This document shows positions 1-8,368 of a stretch of DNA of 64,000 nt, one piece after another. Origin of the DNA: Streptomyces sp. DG2A-72 (lineage in GTDB: Bacteria > Actinomycetota > Actinomycetes > Streptomycetales > Streptomycetaceae); contig NZ_JASTLC010000001.1 of the NCBI RefSeq assembly GCF_030499575.1, positions 4,550,001-4,614,000 on the forward strand. Reading direction: 5' to 3'. The notes under the pieces were generated by a model. That model ran no database searches. It was not told the origin of the DNA and saw only the letters and a list, made by a program, of their open reading frames with translations. Within the stretch, counting starts at the first letter, position 1, and every line of letters starts with the position of its first letter. A program made the translations under genes and the position numbers.

Positions 1-645
1 GGCGCCCGAGGTCACGCCGGCCTCGGACCGCGCCACGACATCCGGGTCCAGGACCTCCACCAGCGCGTCGAAGTCGCCGTCCCGCGCGGCGGCCAGGAAG
101 GCGTCGACGACCCGCCGCTGCCGTACCAGATCGGTGTCCGGGGCCTCGGCGCCCTGCACCCGCCGCCGGGCGCGACTGGCCAGCTGCCGGGCCGCGGTCG
201 GCGTCCGCCCCACGATCGTGGCGACCTCGTCGAACGGCACCGCGAACAGATCGTGCAGCACGAACGCCAGCCGCTCGGCGGGCGACAGCGTCTCCAGTAC
301 GACCAGCAGCGCGACACCCACCGAGTCCGCGAGCAGCGCGTCCTGCTCCGGGTCCGGCGCCGTGTCCGTCGGCACGGGCGCGCCGGAGTCGAGGGGCTGT
401 TCGGCGCGGGACTTCCGGGTGCGGAGCATGTCGAGGCAGACCCGGCCCACCACCGTCGTGAGCCAGCCCCCGAGATTGCCGACCTGACTGGTGTCCGACC
501 GGCTCAGCCGCAGCCACGCCTCCTGCACCGCGTCCTCGGCCTCGGCCCGCGAGCCGAGCATGCGGTAGGCGACGGCACTGAGGTGACTTCGGTGCGACTC
601 GAAGTGCTCGGCGAGGAACTCGGTGCTGTGCGGCGCGTCGGTCAT
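1..645 (-). CDS. ECF sigma factor, SigJ/ECF41-like, 3' end outside the window
   Basis: The first 215 residues of an RNA polymerase sigma factor read on the minus strand from ATG at 643-645 and run off the left edge. Region 2 (about residues 5-75) carries [20 protein letters not shown], the core-binding and -10 recognition helix. Region 4 (about 105-160) carries [15 protein letters not shown] and an HTH ([20 protein letters not shown]). After it the protein continues with [20 protein letters not shown], the start of the SnoaL-like C-terminal domain typical of the SigJ/ECF41 group, where that domain modulates activity. ECF41 genes usually have an oxidoreductase-type partner next door; it would lie outside this window. 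The group is clear; the promoter targets cannot be read from this sequence. Confidence 0.9.
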   Translation of the reverse strand, partial: MTDAPHSTEFLAEHFESHRSHLSAVAYRMLGSRAEAEDAVQEAWLRLSRSDTSQVGNLGGWLTTVVGRVCLDMLRTRKSRAEQPLDSGAPVPTDTAPDPEQDALLADSVGVALLVVLETLSPAERLAFVLHDLFAVPFDEVATIVGRTPTAARQLASRARRRVQGAEAPDTDLVRQRRVVDAFLAAARDGDFDALVEVLDPDVVARSEAGVTSGA

Positions 646-743
646 GGTCGGGGTCCCCTCGTACGGATCGCGGTCGGTCGACACGAACATGACGGATGGG
701 GTGGGGGAAACGTGACAGGGGAGCCGGTGTTCTCACGCCGACC

Positions 744-821
744 GGCTCAGGACCGGCCATGCGGCCGACGGCTCAGGACCGGCCATGCGGCCGACGGCTC
801 AGGACCGGCCATGCGGCCGAC
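744..821. repeat. Three tandem copies of a 26-bp repeat
   Basis: The unit GGCTCAGGACCGGCCATGCG followed by GCCGAC begins at 744, 770 and 796. A fourth, imperfect start (CCTCAGGACC) runs into the 3' end of the neighbouring arfB-like gene, whose stop codon is at 826-828. The period is not a multiple of three. The array lies between the sigma factor start and the 3' end of the release-factor gene. Confidence 0.85.
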
Positions 822-825
822 CGCC

Positions 826-1254
826 TCAGGACCAGTCCCGCCCCGACCGCCCCCGCTTCGTGTCCGACCGCGCCTTCTTCTCCCGCAGCCGCCGCTCGTT
901 GATCCCGCGTGGGATGCGCGTCGGCCGCCGCGGCTTGGGCGGCGGCGCGGTGGCCTCGGCCAGAAGGGCGGCAAGGCGTACGGCGGCGGTCTCGCGGTTG
1001 CGCCACTGGGACCGGTGCTCGGAGGACCGTACGGTGATGACCCCGTCGACGAGCCGGGCGGCCAGCCGCTCCAGGGCCCGCCGCTTCCACACCTCGGGCA
1101 GGGCCTCGGTCTTCGCCAGGTCGAAGCGCAACTCCACCTGCGAGTCACTGGTGTTGACGTGCTGACCGCCCGGACCCGAGGACCGCGAGAAACGCCACAT
1201 CAGCTCGGCCTCGGGAAGCGAGACGGAGCCGCGAATGGGATAGGGACCGGACAT
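826..1254 (-). CDS. arfB: ArfB/YaeJ-type peptidyl-tRNA hydrolase (ribosome rescue)
   Basis: This 142-residue protein belongs to the short, codon-independent release-factor family. Members hydrolyse peptidyl-tRNA on ribosomes stalled on mRNAs that lack a stop codon. The catalytic GGQ is seen in [20 protein letters not shown] near residue 30. The C-terminus is a basic tail ([20 protein letters not shown] and beyond), which in the family inserts into the empty mRNA channel. No codon-recognition domain is present, which separates it from RF1/RF2. Start chosen at ATG 1252-1254, since the GGQ domain begins directly after it; an open frame continues upstream but runs through terD on the other strand. 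The last codons adjoin the 26-bp tandem repeat. Confidence 0.9.
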   Translation of the reverse strand: MSGPYPIRGSVSLPEAELMWRFSRSSGPGGQHVNTSDSQVELRFDLAKTEALPEVWKRRALERLAARLVDGVITVRSSEHRSQWRNRETAAVRLAALLAEATAPPPKPRRPTRIPRGINERRLREKKARSDTKRGRSGRDWS

Positions 1255-1425
1255 GGCTCCATGGTCGCCGCTCTGTCCGGTCCACGTCACCCCAATATCC
1301 AGAGCGTCCCGGCCATCCCGGGTAAAGAAAGTAAAGCCACCTGGAACCTCGCGTTCGCTCCCGGCGTTCATAGGGGTAGCTGTAGCGTTCTTGCCGTACG
1401 TAAACGAGGGAAGGGACTCCCAACA

Positions 1426-2001
1426 ATGGCTGTAAGCCTGTCCAAGGGTGGCAACGTCTCGCTCACCAAGGAGGCTCCGGGCCTGACCGCCGTCACCGTG
1501 GGCCTCGGCTGGGACGTCCGCACCACCACCGGCACGGACTTCGACCTCGACGCCTCGGCGATCGCGGTCAACCCGCAGGGCAAGGTGTACTCCAACGCCC
1601 ACTTCATCTTCTTCAACAACAAGCAGACGCCGGACAACACCATCGTCCACACCGGCGACAACCGCACGGGCGAGGGCGAGGGCGACGACGAGGCGATCAA
1701 GGTCAACCTGGCCGGCCTCCCGGCCGACGTCGAAAAGATCGTCTTCCCGGTGTCCATCTACGACGCCGAGAACCGCACGCAGAACTTCGGCCAGGTGCGC
1801 AACGCCTACATCCGCATCCTCAACGAGGCCGGCGGCGCCGAGATCGCCCGCTACGACCTCTCGGAGGACGCGGCCACCGAGACGGCCATGGTCTTCGGCG
1901 AGCTCTACCGCAACGGCGCGGAGTGGAAGTTCCGCGCAGTCGGCCAGGGCTACGCCTCGGGCCTGGTCGGCATCGCCCAGGACTTCGGCGTGAACGTCTG
2001 A
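1426..2001 (+). CDS. terD: TerD-family calcium-binding stress protein
   Basis: This 191-residue TerD-domain protein is full length and starts [20 protein letters not shown]. The calcium-binding acidic motifs are visible as [12 protein letters not shown] near residue 40 and [19 protein letters not shown] near residue 80. In streptomycetes these cytosolic proteins are linked to tellurite resistance, calcium homeostasis and differentiation; the exact role is not settled. A GA-rich ribosome binding site (GAGGGAAGGGA) precedes ATG 1426-1428. The gene stands alone, divergent from arfB, with a strong terminator directly behind it. Confidence 0.95.
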   Translation: MAVSLSKGGNVSLTKEAPGLTAVTVGLGWDVRTTTGTDFDLDASAIAVNPQGKVYSNAHFIFFNNKQTPDNTIVHTGDNRTGEGEGDDEAIKVNLAGLPADVEKIVFPVSIYDAENRTQNFGQVRNAYIRILNEAGGAEIARYDLSEDAATETAMVFGELYRNGAEWKFRAVGQGYASGLVGIAQDFGVNV

Positions 2002-2020
2002 CGGACACGTCGGCTCACCA

Positions 2021-2048
2021 AGCCCCCGGCCTTTCGAGGCCGGGGGCT
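2021..2048 (+). terminator. Hairpin terminator after terD
   Basis: AGCCCCCGGCCT pairs with AGGCCGGGGGCT across a four-base loop, 20 bases after the terD stop codon. It lacks a strong T tract, as is common in Streptomyces. Confidence 0.85.
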
Positions 2049-2073
2049 CCGTCGTAGGCGCGTGCGGCAGCCC

Positions 2074-2226
2074 TCAGCTGACCTCGTCGAGGACCTCGCG
2101 CAGCTTGCGCGCGAAGGCCTCGGGCTGCCCGGCATAGCCGAACTCGCCACCGAGGAAGCCGCCGTGGTGACTGGGGAACACCGTCGCCTGCTGACCGAGC
2201 AGCTCGGCCGTCGCCACCGAGGTGCG
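2074..2226 (-). pseudogene. 3' fragment of an alpha/beta-hydrolase gene
   Basis: About 50 in-frame codons end at TGA 2074-2076 and begin after an in-frame TAG at 2227-2229. They include TAELLGQQATVFPSHHGGFL, then GGEFG and AFARKLREVLDEVS. The HHGGF stretch matches the conserved C-terminal histidine region of a Streptomyces alpha/beta-hydrolase group. No N-terminal part, nucleophile or start codon exists, because the neighbouring membrane-protein gene begins its 3' end at 2231. I read it as a remnant left by a deletion; the family assignment rests only on this C-terminal signature. Confidence 0.6.
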
Positions 2227-2230
2227 CTAC

Positions 2231-2968
2231 TCACGGCGCAGGAGCGACTGAGAGGCGCTGCCGGCAGTGGCGGTAGAGCTGCCAGGCCATGTAGGACATG
2301 ACCGGGACCACGACGGTGGGCACGAGCCACCAGGGCAGGCCCAGCCACAGGCTGAGGAAGCCCGCGCCGGTGCAGAGGACGCCCAGGGTGATGAGCAGCC
2401 ACTTGCCGAACGGGCGCCAGGTGAAGGGTTCGTGGTCGCGGGGCCGGGCCAGCCGTACCGCACCGAATCCGAGCGCCACGGCCGCCAGGAGGCCTGCGAA
2501 CGTGCCGATGGCGGCTGTCATCTGGGCCTCGTCGCGGGGCGCGTCGGCGGTGTTCTGCCGGGCGTCTCCCTTGGTGATCGTCATGATGTCGCCGCGCCAG
2601 ACGGTACCGGTGATCCGTTCGCCCGGCCGAAGCCGCTCCAGCACCGGCCCTGGATCACCGAAGGCCACGACGTGGTTCCAGAAGGGAGCGGCGTACAGGG
2701 TCGCGTTGTAGGAGACACCCTTTCCGCGGCTGTCGACCTCCGCGTCTTTCACGGTGAAGGAGACCGTACGCAGACAGTCCTCCGCCCGCTGCGTCGCCGC
2801 CCGGTCAGGGCACTGCTCGGCCGCCACGTAGTCCCGGTGGCGCCCGACGTCGGAGGGCAGCCAGACGGCGAAGGCGAGGTAGCAGAACAACGCCGGGATC
2901 AGCGAGGCGGCGACCAGCGCCCCGCCCATGCCCGTCCCGTTGATCGTGTCCGTACGCGTTGTTGTCAC
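2231..2968 (-). CDS. Hypothetical membrane protein
   Basis: I do not recognise this 245-residue protein. It has one N-terminal membrane segment (about residues 15-35, GGALVAASLIPALFCYLAFA), an extracytoplasmic domain of about 115 residues, a second segment near residue 155 (AGLLAAVALGFGAVRL) and two closely spaced hydrophobic stretches near 185-220 (ITLGVLCTGAGFLSLWL and WWLVPTVVVPVMSYMAW). The extracytoplasmic part contains two Cys (AEQCPDRAATQRAEDCLRTV) that could form a disulfide, and GERITGTVWRGDIMTITKGD. The start is GTG. It is probably transcribed alone. Confidence 0.7.
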   Translation of the reverse strand: MTTTRTDTINGTGMGGALVAASLIPALFCYLAFAVWLPSDVGRHRDYVAAEQCPDRAATQRAEDCLRTVSFTVKDAEVDSRGKGVSYNATLYAAPFWNHVVAFGDPGPVLERLRPGERITGTVWRGDIMTITKGDARQNTADAPRDEAQMTAAIGTFAGLLAAVALGFGAVRLARPRDHEPFTWRPFGKWLLITLGVLCTGAGFLSLWLGLPWWLVPTVVVPVMSYMAWQLYRHCRQRLSVAPAP

Positions 2969-3067
2969 GAGGCCAAAGCTTCTATGGCCGGAAGGCGGAA
3001 GGCAACGGGCTCAGTGAGCAACCCAGTGCACTTTTCCTTTCCGTGTTCCGGCAATCACCGCCGCAGC

Positions 3068-3568
3068 TCACCCCACCCGCGGGAACTTCGCCTGCAAGGT
3101 CCAGATCGCCGGATTCTCCGCCAGGTCGTCGTGCAGATCACACAGGTCGGCGATCAGATCCTGGAGGAAGTCCCGTGCCTCGCGCCGCAGCTCGGCGTGG
3201 GAGAAGCTCAGCGGTGGCTCCTCCGCCGGCATCCAGTCGGCCTCGATGTCCACCCACCCGAAGCGGCGCTCGAAGAACAGCCGGTCGGTGGACTCGGTGA
3301 AGTCGAGTTCCGCCCGCTGGGGGCGGGAGGCCCGGGAGCCGGCCGGATCCCGGTCGATCCGCTCGACGATGTCGCACAGCGCCCACGCGAAGTCCAGCAC
3401 CGGCACCCATCCCCAGGCTGTGGACAACTCCCGGTCCGCCTTGGTGTCGGCGAGATAGACGTCCCCGCAGAACAGATCGTGCCGCAGCGCCCGGACGTCC
3501 GCGCGCCGGTAGTCGGTCTGGGGCGGATCGGGGAAACGGGTGGAAAGGGCGTAGCCGATGTCGAGCAC
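3068..3568 (-). CDS. Hypothetical cytosolic protein
   Basis: This 166-residue soluble protein has no signal peptide and no motif I can name. It is acidic and aromatic-rich, with blocks such as WGWVPVLDFAWALCDIVERI near residue 55 and FFERRFGWVDIEADWMPAEE near 100, and a helical C-terminus. It is divergent from the metallopeptidase gene with 38 bases between the starts, so the two promoters must overlap. The GTG start at 3568 is the first in a well-coded frame; a slightly shorter start is possible. Confidence 0.65.
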   Translation of the reverse strand: MLDIGYALSTRFPDPPQTDYRRADVRALRHDLFCGDVYLADTKADRELSTAWGWVPVLDFAWALCDIVERIDRDPAGSRASRPQRAELDFTESTDRLFFERRFGWVDIEADWMPAEEPPLSFSHAELRREARDFLQDLIADLCDLHDDLAENPAIWTLQAKFPRVG

Positions 3569-3593
3569 GTACGCGATGGTGTCACGGCCCGCC

Positions 3594-3599
3594 TAGGAT
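3594..3599 (+). promoter_or_regulatory. Candidate -10 hexamer for a leaderless transcript
   Basis: TAGGAT lies only seven bases before the GTG at 3607. That spacing would put the transcription start at or next to the initiation codon. No ribosome binding site is present upstream. Leaderless mRNAs are common in Streptomyces; transcript-start mapping would settle this. Confidence 0.45.
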
Positions 3600-3606
3600 C
3601 ACGGAC

Positions 3607-5016
3607 GTGTCCCGATCCGCACCCGTTGTCCCGGCCTGCGCACTTGCCCTGCTCACCCTCGCGTCGACCGCGTGCGGCGGCGGAGTCGTCGGCACCCCCG
3701 GCGGCTCGGGCCTCGGCGACCCGTACTTCCCGAAGGCGGGCAACGACGGCTACGACGTCACGCACTACGGCCTGACCCTCGACTACGTCCCCGAGACGGA
3801 GCACCTCACCGGCACCGCCGAGATCACGGCGACGGCCACCCAGGACCTCTCCGCCCTCAACCTCGATTTCGAGGGCCTGGACGTCGAATCCGTCACCGTG
3901 GACACCGAGCGCGCCCGCTGGAACCGCACCGGCCAGGAACTGACCGTCCGCCCGCCCCACGACCTGGACGACCAAGACACCTTCCGCATCACCGTCCGCT
4001 ACTCCGGCACCCCCGAGACGATCACCGACCCGGACGGCTCGGAGGAGGGCTGGCTGCCCACCGAGGACGGTGCCCTGGCCCTCGGCGAACCGACGGGCTC
4101 CATGGCCTGGTTTCCCGGCAATCACCACCCGTCCGACAAGGCGGCGTACGACATCGAAGTGACCGTGCCGAAAGGGCTGCACGCCGTCTCCAACGGGGAG
4201 CTGACCAACGAGACGACCAGGGACGGCCGTACGACCTTCACCTGGCACTCCGCCGAGCCCATGCCGAGCCACGCCGCCACGCTCGCCGTCGGCCGCTACG
4301 ACATCAGCCGCACCACCGTCGCGGACGACCTGCCGGCGTACACGGCCGTGGACCCCCGCCAGACCAAGGCGAGCCGGGAGGTGCTGGGGCGGCTCCCCGA
4401 GATCATGGAGTGGGCCGAGGACAACTTCGGCCCGTACCCCTTCTCCTCCACCGGGGCGATCATCGAGCGTGAGGACGACACCGACTACGCCCTGGAGACC
4501 CAGAACCGGCCCGTCTTCCCCGGCGCCCCCGACACGGAACTCCTCGTCCACGAACTCGCCCACCAGTGGTACGGCGACTCCGTCTCCCCGAAGACCTGGC
4601 GGGACATGTGGCTCAACGAGGGCTTCGCGACCTACGCGGAGTGGCTGTGGCAGGAGGACCACGACGGCGAATCCGCCCAGGAGATCTTCGACCAGCTCTA
4701 CGCCGGCGACTACTACGACGACCCCGAGGACAACGAGGCGATCTGGGCCTTCCCGCCCGGCAAGCCGACCGACGCCGCGCACATCTCCGACCCCCCTGTC
4801 TACGTACGCGGCGCGATGGTCCTCCACAAGATCCGGGAGACGGTCGGCGACGACACGTTCTACGAGATCATCCAGGGCTGGGCCGCCACCCACCGCCACG
4901 GCAACGCGGACACCGACGACTTCACGGCATACGTCGAGCGGCAGGCCCCGGATCAGGACTTCACGCCGGTCTGGGAGGAGTGGCTGTACGGCGAGGGCAG
5001 GCCGGACCAGCCCTGA
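3607..5016 (+). CDS. M1-family zinc metallopeptidase, lipoprotein
   Basis: This 469-residue exported aminopeptidase-like protein has a signal peptide ending in a lipobox (TLASTAC, lipidated Cys at residue 23), so it should be anchored outside the membrane. The N-terminal beta domain is followed by the gluzincin core. The zinc site is HELAHQWYGDSV near residue 315, with the third ligand in LNEGFATYAEW 18 residues later. Where classic M1 enzymes have G-x-M-E-N, this one has YALETQNRPVF, a variant I recall from other actinobacterial M1 proteins, so substrate choice may differ. The ERAP-type C-terminal helical domain is short. GTG start, probably leaderless. Confidence 0.92.
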   Translation: MSRSAPVVPACALALLTLASTACGGGVVGTPGGSGLGDPYFPKAGNDGYDVTHYGLTLDYVPETEHLTGTAEITATATQDLSALNLDFEGLDVESVTVDTERARWNRTGQELTVRPPHDLDDQDTFRITVRYSGTPETITDPDGSEEGWLPTEDGALALGEPTGSMAWFPGNHHPSDKAAYDIEVTVPKGLHAVSNGELTNETTRDGRTTFTWHSAEPMPSHAATLAVGRYDISRTTVADDLPAYTAVDPRQTKASREVLGRLPEIMEWAEDNFGPYPFSSTGAIIEREDDTDYALETQNRPVFPGAPDTELLVHELAHQWYGDSVSPKTWRDMWLNEGFATYAEWLWQEDHDGESAQEIFDQLYAGDYYDDPEDNEAIWAFPPGKPTDAAHISDPPVYVRGAMVLHKIRETVGDDTFYEIIQGWAATHRHGNADTDDFTAYVERQAPDQDFTPVWEEWLYGEGRPDQP

Positions 5017-5075
5017 CGTCATACGATGTGAATCTCCAGTAAACAGTGACAAAAAGGTGCGGAGGGGTGCTGCAC

Positions 5076-6098
5076 GTGCGATCCATTTGGAACGGCGCCA
5101 TCTCGTTCGGCCTGGTCAGCATCCCGATCAAGCTGGTGAACGCCACCGAGAGCCACTCGATCTCCTTCCGCCAGATCCATACGGAGGACGGCGGCCGTAT
5201 CCGCTACCGCAAGGTCTGCGAACTGGAGGACCGCGAGGTCACGCAGGGGGAGATCGGCAAGGCGTACGAGGACGCGGACGGCTCGCTCATCCCGATCACC
5301 GATGAGGACCTGTCCCACCTTCCGCTCCCCACCGCCAAGACGATCGAGATCGTGGCGTTCGTGCCGAACGACCGGATCGACCCGCTCCAGATGGACGCCG
5401 CGTACTACCTCGCGGCGAGCGGCGCCCCGGCCGCCAAGCCGTACACGCTGCTGCGCGAGGCACTCAAACGGAGCAACAAGGTCGCCATCGCGAAATTCGC
5501 CCTGCGCGGGCGGGAGCGGCTGGGCATGCTGCGGGTGGTCGGCGACGCGATCGCCATGCACGGGCTGCTGTGGCCGGACGAGGTCCGCGCCCCCGAGGGC
5601 GTCGCCCCGGACACCGGAGTCACGGTCCGCGACAAGGAGCTGGACCTCGCGGACGCCCTGATGGACACCCTCGGCGAGGTCGAGCTGGAGGATCTGCACG
5701 ACGAATACCGCGAGGCCGTCGAGGAGGTCATCGCCGCGAAGGCCGCCGGCGAGGCGCCGCCCGAGGCCCCCGAGCCCGCGAAGGGCGGCAAGGTCCTGGA
5801 CCTGATGGCCGCCCTGGAGAAGAGCGTCCGGGAGGCGAAGGAGTCCCGCGGCGAAGCGGCGGAAGAGGAACCCGCCGAGGTCAAACGCCTCCCGGCCCGC
5901 AAGACCGCCCGCGCCGCTCCCAAGCAGCCGGCCGGCAAGAAGTCGACGGCGGCCAAGAAGACGGCCGCGAAGAAGACAGCATCCGCGAAGAAGACGACGG
6001 CCAAGTCGGCGCAGGGCACGAAGAAGTCGACGGCCGCGAAGAGTACGGCGAAGAAGACGCAGGCCAAGAAGACGACGCCCCGCAAGCGGACGGCCTGA
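5076..6098 (+). CDS. ku: Ku protein (non-homologous end joining)
   Basis: The 340-residue bacterial Ku forms a homodimeric ring that binds double-strand DNA ends and recruits ligase D. The Ku core runs from VRSIWNGAISFGLVSIPIKL at the N-terminus to about residue 260, with the typical LPLPTAKTIEIVAFV and ALRGRERLGMLRV blocks. After it comes a strongly basic tail built from repeated KKTAAKK/KKSTAAK units, a lysine-rich extension known from some actinobacterial Ku proteins that adds DNA binding. I chose GTG 5076 because GGAGGGG stands just before it and the conserved N-terminus starts there. No ligD is visible nearby. A second Ku lies at 17,793. Confidence 0.95.
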   Translation: MRSIWNGAISFGLVSIPIKLVNATESHSISFRQIHTEDGGRIRYRKVCELEDREVTQGEIGKAYEDADGSLIPITDEDLSHLPLPTAKTIEIVAFVPNDRIDPLQMDAAYYLAASGAPAAKPYTLLREALKRSNKVAIAKFALRGRERLGMLRVVGDAIAMHGLLWPDEVRAPEGVAPDTGVTVRDKELDLADALMDTLGEVELEDLHDEYREAVEEVIAAKAAGEAPPEAPEPAKGGKVLDLMAALEKSVREAKESRGEAAEEEPAEVKRLPARKTARAAPKQPAGKKSTAAKKTAAKKTASAKKTTAKSAQGTKKSTAAKSTAKKTQAKKTTPRKRTA

Positions 6099-6266
6099 GC
6101 CGAGCGGACCGGCCCTACAGCTCCTTGCGCAACACCGTGGACGCCAACTGACGTCCTGCCGCCTCATTCCCCGAAGGGAATTGTCCGCCCCTTCCCCCGG
6201 TCGAAGGATGTGGTGCGGAGCGCAGCGCCCCAGCCTGCGGTGAACCCGACACCAAGGAGCCACCCC

Positions 6267-6689
6267 GTGATCGACATCGACGCACAGGACCTCGCCCAGC
6301 GTTACGTCGCCCAGTGGACGGAGCCCGATGCCTCGGTCCGCCGCACGGCCATCGAGCGGCTCTGGGCCGAGGACGGCACCCACGTCCTTCAGCCGCCCGA
6401 GGAGATGAGGGAGACGGCGGCGGCGCTCGGCTTCGACCACACGGCGCTGGAGGCCCAGGGACACGACGCCATCGAGATCCGCGTGGCGCGCAGCTATGAA
6501 CGGTTCGTCGAGAAGGAGGGTTTCACCTTCCGGTCGCGCGGTGACGCCGTGCGTCTGCACGGCGTGGTCAAGTTCGGCTGGGACGCGGTGTCCGTCGCCA
6601 CCGGTGACGTGCTGGGCGGCGGTATCGACATCCTCGTCCTCGATGCCGGCGGCCGGATCCAGACCGACTACCAGTTCCCGGACGCCTGA
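6267..6689 (+). CDS. NTF2-like/SnoaL-fold protein
   Basis: The 140-residue single-domain protein has the cone-shaped NTF2/SnoaL fold: helical N-terminus (AQDLAQRYVAQWTEPDASVR), then alternating strands ending DILVLDAGGRIQTDYQFPDA. Members may be small enzymes or ligand-binding proteins, and no catalytic pair can be assigned here. GTG 6267 is preceded by AAGGAG. Its 3' end overlaps the convergent HTH regulator by 22 bases. That pairing of an NTF2-like gene with an MmyB-type regulator suggests linked expression, which is an inference. Confidence 0.8.
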   Translation: MIDIDAQDLAQRYVAQWTEPDASVRRTAIERLWAEDGTHVLQPPEEMRETAAALGFDHTALEAQGHDAIEIRVARSYERFVEKEGFTFRSRGDAVRLHGVVKFGWDAVSVATGDVLGGGIDILVLDAGGRIQTDYQFPDA

Positions 6690-7474
6690 TCCGAACCCGT
6701 CGGCGCGTCCGTTCGCCCGGCGGCCACCGCAAGCGCCTGTGCCGTTGCGGCGTCCGCCGGCAGGAACGCCTCCAGCTTCAGCTCCGAGAGCGTCACGTCG
6801 ACCGCGGTGGCGAAGGTCGTCACCGTCGTCATCAGGTGCAGCTCTCCGTACGGCGACGACAGCCGGAGCGGGACCGCGAAACCGAGCTGCCCGTCGGACG
6901 GCTCCAGTTCGGGGACATACCCGGCGAGTTCGTCGCGCAGCTCCGGCAGGTGGTCCAGTCGTACGAGGATGTGGCGGGCCCATTCGGCGAGGTTGCGGAT
7001 GCGGGGCGCGACCCCGTCCGGATGGAGCGCGAGGCGGTACATGTTCCGGCCCGGACCGACCAGCTCCGGGTCCGCCCCCTCGGTGATCACATCGAAGGCG
7101 CTGTTCGCGGCGACCAGATCACCTCGCCGGTCGACGACCAGCGCCGGATAGGGCAGGTGCCCACGCAGGATGTGGTCGATCGCCGCGCGGACGGGCTCCA
7201 GCTCGGGGGCGTCGAGGCCACGCTCGGGATAGACGGGCGCGTACCCGGCGGCCAGCAGCAGCTCGTTGCGCTCCCGCAGCGGCAGTTCCAGCGACTCGGC
7301 GAGCCGCACCACCATGGCCCGGCCCGGCACGGATCTGCCGGACTCGATGAAGCTGACATGCCGCTGCGTGGTGCCCGCACGCAGCGCCAGATCCAGCTGG
7401 CTCAGGTGCCGACGGGCCCGGCGGTCGCGGAGGACGCGGGGGAAGTCCGGGGGATCGGACGAGATCGTCCCCAT
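6668..7474 (-). CDS. HTH regulator with MmyB-type ligand-binding domain
   Basis: The 268-residue regulator has an N-terminal XRE-type HTH (about residues 12-70: LRDRRARRHLSQLDLALRAG, then TTQRHVSFIESGRSVPGRAM) and a C-terminal PAS-like MmyB domain (about 95-260). The latter shows LPYPALVVDRRGDLVAANSA and SSPYGELHLMTTVTTFATAV. Many streptomycetes carry dozens of these next to oxidoreductases or NTF2-like proteins, which they usually control in response to a small ligand. It is convergent with and overlaps the NTF2-like gene, and stops four bases after the pentapeptide gene begins its 3' end. Confidence 0.9.
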   Translation of the reverse strand: MGTISSDPPDFPRVLRDRRARRHLSQLDLALRAGTTQRHVSFIESGRSVPGRAMVVRLAESLELPLRERNELLLAAGYAPVYPERGLDAPELEPVRAAIDHILRGHLPYPALVVDRRGDLVAANSAFDVITEGADPELVGPGRNMYRLALHPDGVAPRIRNLAEWARHILVRLDHLPELRDELAGYVPELEPSDGQLGFAVPLRLSSPYGELHLMTTVTTFATAVDVTLSELKLEAFLPADAATAQALAVAAGRTDAPTGSDQASGNW

Positions 7475-7478
7475 TCCG

Positions 7479-8147
7479 TCACCCCTCCACCCGGATTCCC
7501 AACTCCCCCGCCAACACCCCTGCCAGATCCAGCAGTTGCCCCGAGCTGATCACCGCCCCCGACAGCCGGCCGATCCCCCGTGCGATGCCCAGTTCCGCCG
7601 CTTCCCTCAGGTCGACGTCCATCAGCGTCACCGAGGTGAAGTCGGCTTCCTTGAGGACGCAGCCGGGGAACTCCACGCGTTCCAGGCGGGCGCCGCCGAA
7701 GTCCGGTTCGACCAGGACGCAGTTCTCGAAGACGACGTCTCTGACGCGGGCGGCGCGCAGGTTCAGGTAGTCGATCTTGCCGCCGCGGATGACGACGCGT
7801 TCCAGGACGGCGCCGTGCAGTTGGGTTCCGCCGAGCCGGGCGTCCAGTACTTCGACATCGCGCAGGGTCGCCTCCGCGAGGTTCGTGCCGACGCCGCGCG
7901 GGGCGGTGAGGACCGAGTCGAGGAAGCGGGCGTGGTGCAGCCGTGTCTCGTCCAGCGCGCAGCCCGTCAGCGCGCAGTCCATGAAACGGGCGCCCCCGCC
8001 GTCCTGCCCGGCGAGGTCGGACTCCCGGAACTCCAGCCCGTCGTAATCCCCGTCCGGCTCCAACTCCCCGTCCCCGAACGGCTCCAGCGCCGGCAACCGC
8101 ACCTCCGGCCGCCGCGCCCCCTTCACGGCCTCAGCCTTCTTCGCCAC
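7479..8147 (-). CDS. Pentapeptide-repeat protein
   Basis: This 222-residue protein consists mostly of A(D/N)LXX-type pentapeptides forming a right-handed quadrilateral beta helix, e.g. TNLAEATLRDVEVLDARLGG and GGARLERVEFPGCVLKEADF. Some members mimic DNA and protect gyrase; most, including this one, have no known target. The start is taken at GTG 8145-8147, preceded by a GGGAGG ribosome binding site, because the stretch upstream is low-complexity and lacks the fold. It lies directly upstream of the HTH regulator in the same orientation and may be cotranscribed with it. Confidence 0.85.
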   Translation of the reverse strand: MAKKAEAVKGARRPEVRLPALEPFGDGELEPDGDYDGLEFRESDLAGQDGGGARFMDCALTGCALDETRLHHARFLDSVLTAPRGVGTNLAEATLRDVEVLDARLGGTQLHGAVLERVVIRGGKIDYLNLRAARVRDVVFENCVLVEPDFGGARLERVEFPGCVLKEADFTSVTLMDVDLREAAELGIARGIGRLSGAVISSGQLLDLAGVLAGELGIRVEG

Positions 8148-8368
8148 GCCCTGCCTCCCGTCACTCCCGCACCACACCGCCCGTACCGCCCGTACCGCCC
8201 CCATACTGCACCCCACCACCGACAATCCCCCTGACCTGCTAAAACCCCACCCCAGCAGCGTGCCATGTCACATTCCGTGCCCCTCCGACCGTCGTACTCC
8301 CAGAAAGGCACGCAGCACCCGCACACCCGCACGCAAAAGGCGACCCAACCAGAGGGAGACCCCCAGCC

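Noticed and set aside
744..821. Possible CRISPR array
   Set aside because: The repeats are directly adjacent with no unique spacers, and there are no cas genes in the window.
253..1425. A plus-strand frame fused in front of terD
   Set aside because: It reads antisense through the sigma factor and the release factor. TerD has its own ATG and ribosome binding site, and the family starts there.
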